Source: Bacillota bacterium (GTDB taxonomy: Bacteria > Bacillota > Negativicutes > Sporomusales > Sporomusaceae). From it: a DNA stretch of 53,964 nucleotides. A program made the translations under genes and the position numbers. Below are positions 16,553 through 26,429 of the stretch, one piece after another. Positions within the stretch are counted from its first letter, which is position 1. Every line of letters starts with the position of its first letter. The stretch is from assembly GCA_023443285.1 (NCBI GenBank), contig JAEZVB010000029.1:1-53964 (forward strand), in the 5' to 3' direction. Below the pieces are notes generated by a model. It saw nothing but the letters and a program-made list of their open reading frames with translations. It was not told the origin of the DNA and ran no database searches.

Positions 16553-18097
16553 TTAATTGTATATTACTTTGCTATGATGGTTTCCACTCTCAATGATAGC
16601 AGCAAATGTGTCCACTAATTCCGGATCAAACTGCATTCCTTTTTCCCGCGTAAGTTCCTGAAGGGCCTCAATCTCTGACAGCCGTTTGCAATAGACCCGC
16701 TTGACCGTCATCGCGGAAAAAGCATCAGCAATTCCTAAAATACGCCCTTCAATAGGTATCTCATGATATTGATATCCATGAGGATAACCCCGGCCATCAC
16801 ATCGCTCATGATGATTGGCAATTGCCTTAATAATATTACCATTAATTTTGAAATCTGACAAAAGGTTCATACCAAACGACACATGTAATTTTATTAGCTG
16901 GTACTCCGCATTTTCAAGCTTATCCGGTTTACGTAAAATCTCATTAGGGATGGCAATCTTGCCCAGATCATGCAGCCAGCCTGCCAAAAAAATATCTTTG
17001 ACGGCTTCCTCATCCATTCCTATGTTGGCAGCCAGAATAGCTCCATAACGGGCAACATGGAGCGAGTGGATGTAGGTATAAATGTCTTTTTGAGCCAGTA
17101 CATTGATAATATCACGAAATCTAACCGGTACTGCGTTTTCTATACTGCCTATGTTTACCCCAATGCCTCTGGATGCTTTATTGCAGTACATGTGCTGATC
17201 AGCCAGGTTAACTAAATCCTGAATGGTATTCAGCGCAGTTGTGCTCTGTGCAGCAATGCCGTAGGAAAACGCAATCGTAATGTTTGCCAAGTCAGAATCG
17301 ACAACATATTTTTTGTCTTTCAGTTTGTCGATAAAATTATGCTTTGCAGATCTTCCGTCTTCCTCTTTAATAATTGCTACAAACTCATCGCCACCCAGGC
17401 GCGCGACAATATCCGCCTCGCGTAAAACACCACGCAAGTAACCAGCAAACTCAACCAATATTTTATTGCCGGCTATATGTCCAAATGTATCATTAGCCGC
17501 TTTAAAATCATCTAAATCGAAAAGTACCACTATGACTTTATTGCCCTCGGAAATTAATTTCTGGCCAAGTGACACCGCGTGTGTATATGTATAGAGACCT
17601 GTAAGCGAATCAGTTATGCTTGCTCTATATAGCTTATCTCTTTCCTTTGCCAGACTTTGAAAAAGCCAGACTCCCGTGCTAATGACAGTTGCAATAAAAA
17701 ATGTTGTAAAGCTTTTTCCAGCTATCTGCATAGAAAAAATACCATCATTATAACTAAAGTAGTGATATACAAGCGTTGTTGCCATTGGTATAGCAGCAAA
17801 TGCATTCGGCAATACCGGCGCATAAATAAAGACGCCATTAATAATAAATGCCGTCAAAGTATCAGCGTCTACGGTTTTATAACTAACCACTGCATTGACA
17901 AGCCAATGATGAAGAATAAGCGCGCCTCCGGCAATAAAGAAAGCTCTGTTTTTATCTCTGGATTTCAGGGCAAACAGCAACAATAACAGCATCGCAAACA
18001 CGCCTGCTTGATAAATTACGCCTGGAACGACAGAAAATAAACCTGTTGCAAAAGCAAGAACAACTACTATATAAATGCCGTTATGCACAGTAACCAC
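16553..18097 (-). CDS. Membrane GGDEF/HD-GYP c-di-GMP enzyme
   Basis: Residues 1-150 hold five or six membrane segments. The GGDEF domain spans about 160-315, with GGDEF at 235-239 and a complete RxxD inhibitory site (226-229). The HD-GYP domain spans about 325-510, with HDLGK at 376-380 and HHERCDGRGYP at 429-439, which holds the GYP motif. It can in principle both make and break c-di-GMP. Both active sites look intact, so the net activity cannot be predicted. It resembles the second GGDEF/HD-GYP protein of the window (43267-44916) in architecture but not closely in sequence. It is followed by the nucleoid-protein gene after 34 bases. Confidence 0.93.
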   Translation of the reverse strand: MVTVHNGIYIVVVLAFATGLFSVVPGVIYQAGVFAMLLLLLFALKSRDKNRAFFIAGGALILHHWLVNAVVSYKTVDADTLTAFIINGVFIYAPVLPNAFAAIPMATTLVYHYFSYNDGIFSMQIAGKSFTTFFIATVISTGVWLFQSLAKERDKLYRASITDSLTGLYTYTHAVSLGQKLISEGNKVIVVLFDLDDFKAANDTFGHIAGNKILVEFAGYLRGVLREADIVARLGGDEFVAIIKEEDGRSAKHNFIDKLKDKKYVVDSDLANITIAFSYGIAAQSTTALNTIQDLVNLADQHMYCNKASRGIGVNIGSIENAVPVRFRDIINVLAQKDIYTYIHSLHVARYGAILAANIGMDEEAVKDIFLAGWLHDLGKIAIPNEILRKPDKLENAEYQLIKLHVSFGMNLLSDFKINGNIIKAIANHHERCDGRGYPHGYQYHEIPIEGRILGIADAFSAMTVKRVYCKRLSEIEALQELTREKGMQFDPELVDTFAAIIESGNHHSKVIYN

Positions 18098-18132
18098 AGT
18101 AATCCACCCCTGTTGCCATTAAGTAACTAACA

Positions 18133-18366
18133 CTAATCATTATTATTCCTTCCGCTTGTTTTTTCGGCAAAATAAAAACAAGCCTGCCCTGAAGATTCTT
18201 TGACAACAGCCGCTGGAACCCGATGGCTCTTAAACCCTAGCGCCTTGCAGCCATAGGGAAAAACTTTATCCCAGGTAATATAATAATATTGACACTTTAT
18301 ACATTTAGGCTTTTTATTCATTTTATGTACCCGTAAAAAGTTCAGTATAGGAGTTTTTGAATACAC
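18133..18366 (-). CDS. Small Cys-motif protein of unknown function
   Basis: The 77-residue frame carries CIKCQYYYITWDKVFPYGCKALGFKS and SSGQACFYF. The four Cys in a C-x2-C...C...C layout suggest metal binding, probably zinc or iron-sulfur. This short protein type is widespread in Firmicutes and Deltaproteobacteria and is often mislabelled uracil-DNA glycosylase; I see no glycosylase motif. The start is uncertain: GTG at 18366 has no ribosome site and ATG at 18321 a weak one (62 residues, containing all the Cys). It precedes the GGDEF/HD-GYP gene by 35 bases. Confidence 0.7.
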   Translation of the reverse strand: MYSKTPILNFLRVHKMNKKPKCIKCQYYYITWDKVFPYGCKALGFKSHRVPAAVVKESSGQACFYFAEKTSGRNNND

Positions 18367-18463
18367 TCACATTACATATTTTACCGTATTTTGTGGTTTT
18401 ACGCAATAATTCCGTAAATACACAGAAGAAACGCAAATAAACTGACATTTCTTGTATAAAAAA

Positions 18464-18498
18464 TAATCCCGTCTAAATTAAAAATTTATACGGGATTA
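18464..18498 (-). terminator. Terminator of the permease/efflux transcript
   Basis: Stem AATCCCGT/ACGGGATT (18465-18472 and 18490-18497), followed on the minus strand by ATTTTTTAT. It lies about 105 bases after the amino acid permease stop. Confidence 0.8.
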
Positions 18499-18603
18499 CC
18501 CTTGTCTGCAAAATAGTATTCATTTCTACACGAGACCTTTATACTCTTTGCCACCTAATTTTGAATCAACTATTTTTTTGCATCTTAATAGGCTGATAAA
18601 GCT

Positions 18604-19956
18604 TTAGTTCTTTTTAAGTTTAAATGCAATACACAAACCGATCACCCAAGCCGGTGCAAGATACAAGCAATAGCGCAAATCAGGCATGAAAGCCATAATA
18701 ACAACAACTAAAGCCAAAAAAGCCAAACTAACATAAGATGCGATTGGATACAAAGGCATTTTAAACAATATCTTCTGCTGGTTCTGTTCGTTTTGTTTGC
18801 GGAACTTCATCTGAACAATTACAATGGCTGCCCAGTTAATGACAACAGCTATAGTTGCCAGTCCCATAAAATACATGAAAACCTTCGCTGGATCCAGATA
18901 GCTTATGAGTACAACAATTAAGGTAAAAGCGGATGAAACCAACGTGGCGTTAACCGGCACGCCGGCAGAATTCAGCTTGCCGAAAAACTTAGGCGCATTA
19001 CCTTGCTGTGCCAGGCCGTAAAGCATTCTGCCATTACAGTATAAGGCGCTGTTGTAGGCCGACAAAGCCGCTGTAACCACTACAAAATTAAGCAGATTAG
19101 CTGCAGCCGGAATACCAACATGCGAGAAAATCTGGACAAACGGACTGCCTGTTGTCTCGATTTGATTCCACGGGAATATTGCCAGAATAACCGTCATTGC
19201 CCCAACATAGAAAATCAAAATCCGCCATACTACCTGGTTAATGGCCTTGGGAATGGTCTTTTCAGGATGCTCGGCTTCACCGGCAGTAATCCCCACAAGC
19301 TCAATCCCGCCAAAAGAAAACATGACTAATACCAACGACATAATAATGCCGGATAGTCCTGCCGGGAAAAAGCCGCCATGGATCCACAAATTACTGAATC
19401 CCAGAGGCTGTCCATTATTGCCGATACCGAAAAAAATCATGGCAGCACCAAACACAATCATGCCGATAATTGCCAATACCTTGATAATAGCGAACCAAAA
19501 CTCAAACTCGCCAAAAGCTTTGACATTAACAATATTAATCAGAGTTACTGCCACTAGGCACACAAGTGCCGAAAGCCAGGTGGGAACGTCAGGCAGCCAA
19601 AAATTGATATAGGTACCAATAACCGATAACTCGGCCATACCTACGAAAATGTAATTAAACCAATAATTCCACCCGGCAACAAAGCCCGGCAGTTCTCCCC
19701 AGTATTGATAGGCATACTGGCTAAAAGAGCCTGACACCGGGTGAGCAACAGCCATCTCACCCAATGCCCGCATAATGAAAAAGATAACAATACCGCCAAC
19801 CAAATAAGAAAGAGTTATCGCCGGTCCAGCCATTTTAACCACTGACGCCGAGCCGTAAAATAAGCCGGTACCAATGGCTCCGCCTAAAGCAATCATTTGA
19901 ATATGACGATTCTTTAGGCCTCGGTGAACGTGTTCCTCTTCATTCTTAAAACTCAT
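18604..19956 (-). CDS. Amino acid permease (APC superfamily)
   Basis: The 450-residue protein has twelve hydrophobic segments and the family start LKNRHIQMIALGGAIGTGLFYGSA, which includes the unwound TM1 substrate site GGAIGTGL. It also has the conserved SFGGIELVGITAGEAEHPEKTIPKAINQV. This belongs to the amino acid transporter subgroup of LysP, ProY and AnsP, proton-driven importers of neutral or aromatic amino acids. Specificity cannot be set. AGGGGAGG precedes the ATG. It follows the RND pump by 35 bases, so it may be read with the efflux operon or have its own promoter inside that gene. Confidence 0.92.
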   Translation of the reverse strand: MSFKNEEEHVHRGLKNRHIQMIALGGAIGTGLFYGSASVVKMAGPAITLSYLVGGIVIFFIMRALGEMAVAHPVSGSFSQYAYQYWGELPGFVAGWNYWFNYIFVGMAELSVIGTYINFWLPDVPTWLSALVCLVAVTLINIVNVKAFGEFEFWFAIIKVLAIIGMIVFGAAMIFFGIGNNGQPLGFSNLWIHGGFFPAGLSGIIMSLVLVMFSFGGIELVGITAGEAEHPEKTIPKAINQVVWRILIFYVGAMTVILAIFPWNQIETTGSPFVQIFSHVGIPAAANLLNFVVVTAALSAYNSALYCNGRMLYGLAQQGNAPKFFGKLNSAGVPVNATLVSSAFTLIVVLISYLDPAKVFMYFMGLATIAVVINWAAIVIVQMKFRKQNEQNQQKILFKMPLYPIASYVSLAFLALVVVIMAFMPDLRYCLYLAPAWVIGLCIAFKLKKN

Positions 19957-19991
19957 GGTTTGCCTCCCCTTATTTTTGCTGGTCTAATTGC

Positions 19992-22900
19992 CTACGCTTT
20001 AGGCTTCACCTTAAACCAGACCGCATACATTGTTGGTAATGCCAATAATGTCAAAACGGTTGCCCCCAATAACCCGCCGCTGATCGCTACCGCCATCGGC
20101 CCCCAAAAAGTACTGGGAACCAGCGGCAGCATGCCAAGGATTGCCGCCGCAGCCGTCAACATAATCGGCCGGAATCGCAGTACAGCCGAGTTGATTATAG
20201 CATCCCACGGCGCTTGACCTGCTTTAATATGTTGCTCAATTTGGTCGATAAGAATAACCGAGTTGCGAATAATCATGCCGCTAAGAGCTAATATACCCAA
20301 TTCCGCAACAAAACCCATTGGCCTGAGCGTTAGCAACATAGCTAGGCTAACCCCGATAATCCCGAGCGGCGCTGTAAGGATTGTCAGGATCATTAACGAT
20401 ACCTTTTGCAACTGCAGCATTAGTAGAATCACAATAACCATGATCATGATCGGTACGGTTTGCAGCATAAATTCAATCGACGTATTGCCTTTTTCTGCCG
20501 CTCCGCCAACCTCAATACTATAACCGGCAGGCAGACTGTCCCGCAGCGGTTTTAGACTCTGGTACAGCTTTGCGGTTGCGTCATTGCCGGTTACCCCGGC
20601 AATAACATCTGCTTGTACGGTAATACTTGGTTTTAAGTCATAACGCCAGATTAAACCTTCCTCAGCATCATAACTGATTTTGGCAATTTGCTCAAGCGGC
20701 ACAAATTTGCCACTGCCAATATGTACTGGCAAATCTTTAATATTCGCTAAGTTTTTCCGGTTGTGGGCATCTATCCGAAATACAATACCTACCGTTTTAT
20801 CTTGTTGATAATATTCGGCAATAGAGGCACCGGAAAGCTGAGTCTGCAAATCCTGCGCCAAGCCTTGGCTGGTAATTCCCAGCATCCTGGCCTTATCCTG
20901 GTCAACAGTCAAATGCATAGCTTTGCTTTTTTCATTCCAGTCAAAATTAATATTTTTCAGCGTGGGATTGCCGGCCATAGTATCACTAACCTGCTGAGCC
21001 AATTCCCGAACCTTTACATGATCATAGCCTGAAACACGCAGCATAACAGGATAAGGAGAAGGCGGACCGGTCTGAATTAACGTGACCTTTCCCCGCACCT
21101 GCTCGAAGCTATTGTTCAAAAGCAACGTGAGCTTTTGTTGTAGGGCTTCGCGAGCCTTTAAGTCTTTAGCAACAATAACAAACTGCGCGAAATTATCTGC
21201 CGGCAGCTTAGGCTCAATAGTAAGAATAAACCGTGGTGAGCCCTTACCAACATAATAGCTGTAACCCTCGATATCCGGGTCGTCAGTTAGACTGGTTGCC
21301 AGTTTCTGCGCCTCCCGCTCAGTTGCCTCAATGGCAGAGCCTTCCGGCAAGGTCAAATCAACAATAAGCTCAGGCCGGACGGAAGGTGGAAAAAACTCCT
21401 GCTGCACAAACTTCAACAGAAAGATGGAGCCGACAAAACAAGCAATGGTTATGCCTAGCACTAGCTTCCTGTTGTACAAACACCAGGTAAGTGTTTGGCG
21501 AAACAACCGGTAAAACTTGGTGTCGTATAGATTATGCTCTTCTGCAGCCATATGTTTGGGCTGGATTAGTTTATACCCTAAGAGCGGAGTCACAACAACT
21601 GATACCAACCAGGAAATTAAGAGCGCCATACACATAACCGGAAAGAGACTGCTGGTAAACTCAGCGGCTGACCCTTTGGAAAAGCCGATGGGGATAAAAC
21701 CGGCACAAGTAATCAGTGTGCCTGTTAGCATGGGAAACGCGGTAGCCGTGTAAGCATAACAAGCGGCCTCAAAACGCCCCCACCCCTGCTCTAATTTTAC
21801 TGTCATCATCTCAACAGAGATAATGGCATCGTCAACCAATAAGCCCAGCGCCATGATTAGTGCACCTAGTGATACCTTATGCAAATCAATACCGCCCATT
21901 TTCATGCCGACAAAGATACCGGCTATAACCAAGGGAATACATAGGGCAACAACAATGCCAGAACGAAACCCCAAGCTGAGAAAACTAACGGCTAAGACAA
22001 TAATAATTGCTTCCCATAGTGATTTTACAAAATCGGCAATAGATTCTTTAACCACCTGGGGCTGATTGGATACTTGACCGATTTCCATGCCTAAGGGCAA
22101 ATCTTTTTTTATCAAAGCAATATTTTTTTCCAATTCCGAACCCAGCGTAAGGATATTACCGCCCTTTTCCATTGAAAGCGCAATGCCAATAGCCGGCATC
22201 CCATTAAAATACATCTTGGGATCCATGGGATCAACATAGCCACGCTCAATCTTGGCAATGTCGCCAAGCCGGAAAGTGCGGTCATTGGCGCGAATCGGCA
22301 GACTCTTCAGACCCTCCACATTTTCAAACATGCCGGACACTCGCAGGTAGACATTGTCTGTGGTCGTCTCGAGCATGCCGGAGGCAGTCATTGCATTTTG
22401 CGCTTTTACGGCAGCAATAATAACAGCAGGGTCGAGCCCCAGTCCGGCGAGTTTACTGCTTTCTAGCTCGATATAAATTTTCTCGGCTTGAACACCAATT
22501 AGCTCGACCTTGCTTACATTGTTTACCCCAAGCAAGCTTCTGCGGATTTCCTCGGCTTTTTCTCTCATCTCCTCATAGGTGTAACCATCTGAGGTAAGGG
22601 CATAAATATTGCCAAAGACATCATCAAACCGGTCATTGTACGACGGTCCGACTACCCCTTGAGGCAAAGTGCCTTTGATATCGTTGACCATATTTCGGAT
22701 TTCCAGCCAGGTAGGCCGGACATCTTTTTCATTAACTGTATCTTTTAAATTTACGTAGATAACAGCCTGCCCTGGCTTCGAATAACTTTTTAAATAATCA
22801 AGTCCCGGTGTATCCTGCAGCTTTTTCTCAATTTTGTCTGTTACCTGTTCTTCTACTTGCCTAGCAGTTGCCCCCGGCCAAGCAACAGACACAATCATCT

Positions 22901-23039
22901 GACGAATTACATAGTTGGGATCTTCCATTCGCCCTAGTTGGCGATAGGATAATATCCCTGACAAAAAAGTCAGTACCACGAAAAAATATACAAGCTGCTT
23001 GTGATTAAGCGCCCATTCTGTCAAGTTGAGCTTATTCAT
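19992..23039 (-). CDS. RND-family efflux pump, inner-membrane transporter (AcrB-like)
   Basis: The 1015-residue protein has AcrB architecture: one N-terminal membrane helix, a large loop (about 40-330), a bundle of five helices, a second loop (about 560-830) and a C-terminal bundle. TM4 contains GLLVDDAIISVEMM, whose Asp pair carries protons in the family. The N-terminus SYRQLGRMEDPNYVIRQMIVSVAWPGATARQVEEQVT is typical of the HAE/CusA-like subgroup found in non-Enterobacteria. It exports drugs, solvents or other hydrophobic compounds with the adjoining fusion protein. No outer-membrane channel gene is present. It overlaps the fusion-protein gene by four bases. Confidence 0.95.
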   Translation of the reverse strand: MNKLNLTEWALNHKQLVYFFVVLTFLSGILSYRQLGRMEDPNYVIRQMIVSVAWPGATARQVEEQVTDKIEKKLQDTPGLDYLKSYSKPGQAVIYVNLKDTVNEKDVRPTWLEIRNMVNDIKGTLPQGVVGPSYNDRFDDVFGNIYALTSDGYTYEEMREKAEEIRRSLLGVNNVSKVELIGVQAEKIYIELESSKLAGLGLDPAVIIAAVKAQNAMTASGMLETTTDNVYLRVSGMFENVEGLKSLPIRANDRTFRLGDIAKIERGYVDPMDPKMYFNGMPAIGIALSMEKGGNILTLGSELEKNIALIKKDLPLGMEIGQVSNQPQVVKESIADFVKSLWEAIIIVLAVSFLSLGFRSGIVVALCIPLVIAGIFVGMKMGGIDLHKVSLGALIMALGLLVDDAIISVEMMTVKLEQGWGRFEAACYAYTATAFPMLTGTLITCAGFIPIGFSKGSAAEFTSSLFPVMCMALLISWLVSVVVTPLLGYKLIQPKHMAAEEHNLYDTKFYRLFRQTLTWCLYNRKLVLGITIACFVGSIFLLKFVQQEFFPPSVRPELIVDLTLPEGSAIEATEREAQKLATSLTDDPDIEGYSYYVGKGSPRFILTIEPKLPADNFAQFVIVAKDLKAREALQQKLTLLLNNSFEQVRGKVTLIQTGPPSPYPVMLRVSGYDHVKVRELAQQVSDTMAGNPTLKNINFDWNEKSKAMHLTVDQDKARMLGITSQGLAQDLQTQLSGASIAEYYQQDKTVGIVFRIDAHNRKNLANIKDLPVHIGSGKFVPLEQIAKISYDAEEGLIWRYDLKPSITVQADVIAGVTGNDATAKLYQSLKPLRDSLPAGYSIEVGGAAEKGNTSIEFMLQTVPIMIMVIVILLMLQLQKVSLMILTILTAPLGIIGVSLAMLLTLRPMGFVAELGILALSGMIIRNSVILIDQIEQHIKAGQAPWDAIINSAVLRFRPIMLTAAAAILGMLPLVPSTFWGPMAVAISGGLLGATVLTLLALPTMYAVWFKVKPKA

Positions 23040-24103
23040 ATCCGTACCTTTTGCCCTTCCCGCAGTTTTTGCACGCCACCGGTAACAATAACCTCACCAT
23101 CTTGGAGACCTTCTATCACCTGCACCGTATTATCGCCAAACACTCCCACCTTAATTGGGCGCAAGATAACTACACCCTCGCGAATAACCCATACATTCGG
23201 AGTATCGCCTGTCTGGTAAATAGCGGCAAGCGGGATATATACACCTTGCCGATTATTGGAACTACCCACAGCTACACTTGCGGTCATCCCCAGCTTCACA
23301 GCTGGCGGCGGATTGACTAAACTAATTCTGACTTTATAAGTCCGGGTGACTTTATCAGCCACTGGTGAAATCTCTCTGACTTTTCCTTCGCCAATAACGC
23401 CAGGTAATGCCCAAAAGCTAATGCTCACTTGCTTAGCACTGCGCATTTCGTCAATCCTGTTTTCCGGGACACTAATTTCAATTTCCCGTTCACTGCCCTT
23501 GACCAACGTCATAACGCTCTGACCAGCACTGACTACTTGACCGGCTTCCACATTGATGCTGGAAACAATACCTTCACTGTCTGCTACCAGCGAAGTGTAC
23601 CCTAGCTGGTTAGCGCCTTGGGCATACTGGGCAGTTGCCTGGTTGACAGCGGCCAAAGCGACTTGGTAGGCGTTTTCATATTGATCAAGTTGTGCGCGAC
23701 TGATCGCGTTTTGCTCGTATAACTTGCGGTAACGTTCCAGATTGACCTCTGCCAAATTCAGTTGGGACTGGCTCGAAGCCACTTGTGCTGAGGTAATATT
23801 TACTGTTTGCTGGATATCCTTGGAATCAATCTCCATCAAAACATCTCCGGCAGCAACAACACTGCCAAGCTCAACGTTTCGCTTAATAAGCTTACCGCTA
23901 GCCTGGAAAGCCAGTTGGGCTTCATATCTTCCTCGTACTTCGCCTGGATAGCTTGCATTTTGACCTATTGCATCTAATTTGATTGTCTGGGAGCGAACAA
24001 GTGGTACTTCTTCCTTAACTGGTTCTTTTTTTGAGCAACCGGCAAGAGTTAATAATAATACCAGAATGAGCATTGTTATACAGCCAACAACATGCTTTTG
24101 CAT
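23036..24103 (-). CDS. RND efflux membrane fusion protein (AcrA/HlyD family), lipoprotein
   Basis: The 355-residue protein begins with a lipoprotein signal (LILVLLLTLAGCSKKE). It then has the biotinyl-lipoyl half motifs (EVRGRYEAQLAFQASGKLIKRNVELGSVVAAGDVLMEID and LVADSEGIVSSINVEAGQVVSAGQSV) around an alpha-helical hairpin (about 90-160), followed by the beta-barrel and membrane-proximal domains. It bridges the pump to an outer-membrane channel across the periplasm, which requires a diderm envelope. It is the middle gene of tetR-mfp-rnd, overlaps rnd by four bases, and follows tetR by 21 bases. Confidence 0.95.
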   Translation of the reverse strand: MQKHVVGCITMLILVLLLTLAGCSKKEPVKEEVPLVRSQTIKLDAIGQNASYPGEVRGRYEAQLAFQASGKLIKRNVELGSVVAAGDVLMEIDSKDIQQTVNITSAQVASSQSQLNLAEVNLERYRKLYEQNAISRAQLDQYENAYQVALAAVNQATAQYAQGANQLGYTSLVADSEGIVSSINVEAGQVVSAGQSVMTLVKGSEREIEISVPENRIDEMRSAKQVSISFWALPGVIGEGKVREISPVADKVTRTYKVRISLVNPPPAVKLGMTASVAVGSSNNRQGVYIPLAAIYQTGDTPNVWVIREGVVILRPIKVGVFGDNTVQVIEGLQDGEVIVTGGVQKLREGQKVRI

Positions 24104-24124
24104 ACGCAGGATCTCCCCTTACAT

Positions 24125-24691
24125 TTATTTCTTTATAAGTGCATTGACGATGAAATCAATAAGCTCTTCGGTGTAATCCTCTTCTTGGCGAAGCGGCTGT
24201 GTTCGCGCATAGCTGAAGGCCTGGAACAATCGAAACCCGGCATACGCTACGATCTTTTCATCGACATCGCGAAATGCCCCCTGCTGCTTGCCTTCACGAA
24301 TAATCCCGGCAATGATTGCAATAATCTCTTCATCAATAATTTCATGATATTTTCTGTTTGCCATAGCGATATATAAATCATCATCTTTTAGAATTCTTGT
24401 AATAAAATGGTCTTGGTTAAAATACGCTATTGCCTTCCGAATGAGTAACACTAGTCTCTCTAGCGGGTCAGATACATCTCCCATCTGCAAAAATAGTATC
24501 GCTATCGTTTTCTGGCATTCACGTAAGAGAAGACATCTAAACATGTCTTCTTTGTCAGCAAAATGTTCGTATATTGTTTTTTTCGAAATCTTGCAGTCCT
24601 TACTAATCTCATCCATCGTTGTCTTTTTGAAGCCAAAGCGATCCATTCGCTCTGTTGCTTTATCGAGGATAAGAGTTTTTACATCATCCAC
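24125..24691 (-). CDS. TetR/AcrR-family regulator of the efflux operon
   Basis: The 188-residue protein has a TetR helix-turn-helix in residues 7-53 (ATERMDRFGFKKTTMDEISKDCKISKKTIYEHFADKEDMF) and an all-helical ligand domain of low conservation. Members repress their own operon until an effector, usually a pump substrate, binds. Being the first gene of the efflux operon, it probably controls the promoter at 24756-24784. The sequence differs from AcrR in the ligand domain, so the inducer is unknown. Confidence 0.92.
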   Translation of the reverse strand: MDDVKTLILDKATERMDRFGFKKTTMDEISKDCKISKKTIYEHFADKEDMFRCLLLRECQKTIAILFLQMGDVSDPLERLVLLIRKAIAYFNQDHFITRILKDDDLYIAMANRKYHEIIDEEIIAIIAGIIREGKQQGAFRDVDEKIVAYAGFRLFQAFSYARTQPLRQEEDYTEELIDFIVNALIKK

Positions 24692-24755
24692 GGTATCCCC
24701 TCCTCTTCTATAAGAATCAATAAGTAAATGGTGTGATTTTCCTCACTCATAAACT

Positions 24756-24784
24756 ATTGTAGTATTTTAGTTTCCGAAAGTCAA
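24756..24784 (-). promoter_or_regulatory. Sigma-A promoter of the tetR-mfp-rnd operon
   Basis: On the minus strand TTGACT (24779-24784), a 17-base spacer and TACAAT (24756-24761). Only one base off consensus in each box. It lies about 65 bases before the tetR start. No clear palindromic operator is visible within it. Confidence 0.75.
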
Positions 24785-24865
24785 CAAAAAAACCATCTGT
24801 CACATCCTTACTATTTTTACCCACCAACAAAATCCCTATTTTAAACGGTTATTAGTAGTAAAACA

Positions 24866-24894
24866 GAATATGAGATATATAACTAAGTATACTA
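24866..24894 (+). promoter_or_regulatory. Possible sigma-G promoter of the small membrane protein
   Basis: GAATA (24866-24870), 17 bases, TATACTA (24888-24894). It resembles the sigma-G pattern GMATA-N17/18-CATWMTA with one mismatch at the first -10 base. The spacing to the start codon is about 85 bases. Confidence 0.3.
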
Positions 24895-24980
24895 CACCTC
24901 CTTTTCTGTAAAAATAAAGCAAACAGAGCTACTTCTGAAATTTTTACTACGACCAGAGTGAAATTAAGGATGACAATAGT

Positions 24981-25193
24981 ATGAGTTCAGAGCAATCTCT
25001 AATGAAAACTATACTAGCATTACTAACCCCGCAGCTGGCACTTTTGCTGCTGCTGGCAGCAGCTTACCTGCTGATTTTTTGTACAAAAGATGCAAACGTA
25101 AAAAATCATCCTAACGCCGAAAAAGCCGCCCGCATCGGCGGGTGGCTATATGCAGCTTTAGCGGCAGCTACACTAGCTGCTCGCTTATTCTAA
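24981..25193 (+). CDS. Small two-helix membrane protein beside the germination operon
   Basis: The 70-residue protein has a first hydrophobic segment at about 9-31 (rich in Leu and Ala) and a second at about 53-69, separated by a basic loop. An AAGGATG site precedes the ATG. I do not recognise a named family, although short two-helix proteins (CLC_0170-like) are known near germinant receptor genes in anaerobic spore formers. Its stop codon overlaps the last bases of the convergent gerC copy. A role in spore germination is inferred from position only. Confidence 0.7.
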   Translation: MSSEQSLMKTILALLTPQLALLLLLAAAYLLIFCTKDANVKNHPNAEKAARIGGWLYAALAAATLAARLF

Positions 25194-26374
25194 AAAGTCA
25201 TACCTGACCCTTTAACTATTACTTTAATCGTAACATCAGCCTCAACCGTTGGAAATATCTCATCTTCCCAGCGGTCTTTTATTTTCTCCCAATATTTAGG
25301 ATTTTTGCAGCGGATAAGGTCACCCAACGCGAACGTATCAGCATGTACTGTCTGTATCTTTGTCAATACCGCATAGGTATGATTGGTAAGCTCAGCTGCC
25401 AGCGCTTGTGCTATGGCGTTTTGGCTTTGTTCATCACTAGCTGCCATTTGCTCCATAGGCTTATTCTCACCAATGGTACCGCTAAATTCGCCTTTCACAA
25501 TAAATCGAACAGTATCCCCGGAAAAGTCAGGTTTTACCGTAGTTTTGGACTCAGCTACTTCGAACACTACGAATGTTTCCGGCTTATCAGGGTGGGCTAC
25601 CATGATCGCTCCTTGCGGAAATTTATTGCGCCAAATCTTGCCTCCTACCGTTTCATACTCATCGGCAATCCCCACCATCTGCCCCTTACTGTTAAATAGC
25701 GCTGCACCGGCAGCTTTAACCTCATCGTTTTCCATATAAACAACAGGTGCCGAAAACCCATGTTTGCCGCGAAGTGCCTCGGAAAAGTACCCGAATTCAC
25801 TCACTGAGGCTATGGTCGGAACTCTCTTCACCGCAGTTGCGAACTTGGGATAATTCAGACTGTTAAGTACAGTACCGGATTTAGTCTTACGTTTGATAAA
25901 ATCCTCAGCCCGCCCCTTAGTGACAAATATTGCTGCCCGGCGGCGGCTTCCCGGAAAACGTAAAAGACCATCGAAAACTTCCTTGATACCTTCACGAGCA
26001 ACCTCTTCACTGATAAGAATAACCTGCGTATCTTCAATAAACATTGCCAAAGCAATTTTTGTAGATATCGCCCTGCTTGCTACGATGATGGATCCACCCT
26101 CGGCAGAGATCACTATACTTTCGTAGCCACCTTGTTCACCAGAACCGCCCTTCTTGAAGTTAGGCAGTTCGTAACTCAAGCGGTACCTTCGAGTGCCAGC
26201 CTGCTGAAAAGCCCGATTAAGATCATAACGTCCCTTAGGTTCTGCCGAAGCATGATCAATCGCTACCCCCAGCACATATCCTCTGTTTTCAATTTCCTTA
26301 CGATCCCAGCAGCCGCCTGTGAGTAAGGCAGTAATTACTAGCGCTATTGCTAGCAGGTGTCTTCTAACAACCAC
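25190..26374 (-). CDS. Germinant receptor GerC subunit, second copy
   Basis: The 394-residue lipoprotein starts at a GTG (26372-26374) after AGGAGGGGG. Its signal ends TALLTGGCWDRKEIENRGYVLG, the Ger(x)C family start with lipidated Cys. The body holds the conserved ISTKIALAMFIEDTQVILISEEVAREGI and the C-terminal KYWEKIKDRWEDEIFPTVEADVTIKVIVKGSG. GerC is anchored outside the forespore inner membrane and forms the receptor with GerA and GerB, which triggers germination on nutrient binding. It is a tandem duplicate of the gene just upstream. The most divergent parts of the two are the germinant-facing middle regions. Confidence 0.95.
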   Translation of the reverse strand: MVVRRHLLAIALVITALLTGGCWDRKEIENRGYVLGVAIDHASAEPKGRYDLNRAFQQAGTRRYRLSYELPNFKKGGSGEQGGYESIVISAEGGSIIVASRAISTKIALAMFIEDTQVILISEEVAREGIKEVFDGLLRFPGSRRRAAIFVTKGRAEDFIKRKTKSGTVLNSLNYPKFATAVKRVPTIASVSEFGYFSEALRGKHGFSAPVVYMENDEVKAAGAALFNSKGQMVGIADEYETVGGKIWRNKFPQGAIMVAHPDKPETFVVFEVAESKTTVKPDFSGDTVRFIVKGEFSGTIGENKPMEQMAASDEQSQNAIAQALAAELTNHTYAVLTKIQTVHADTFALGDLIRCKNPKYWEKIKDRWEDEIFPTVEADVTIKVIVKGSGMTF

Positions 26375-26429
26375 ATTATGATCCCCCTCCTGCCTTGCGT
26401 AGCTGGCAATAATGAGTAATAAGTTTATT

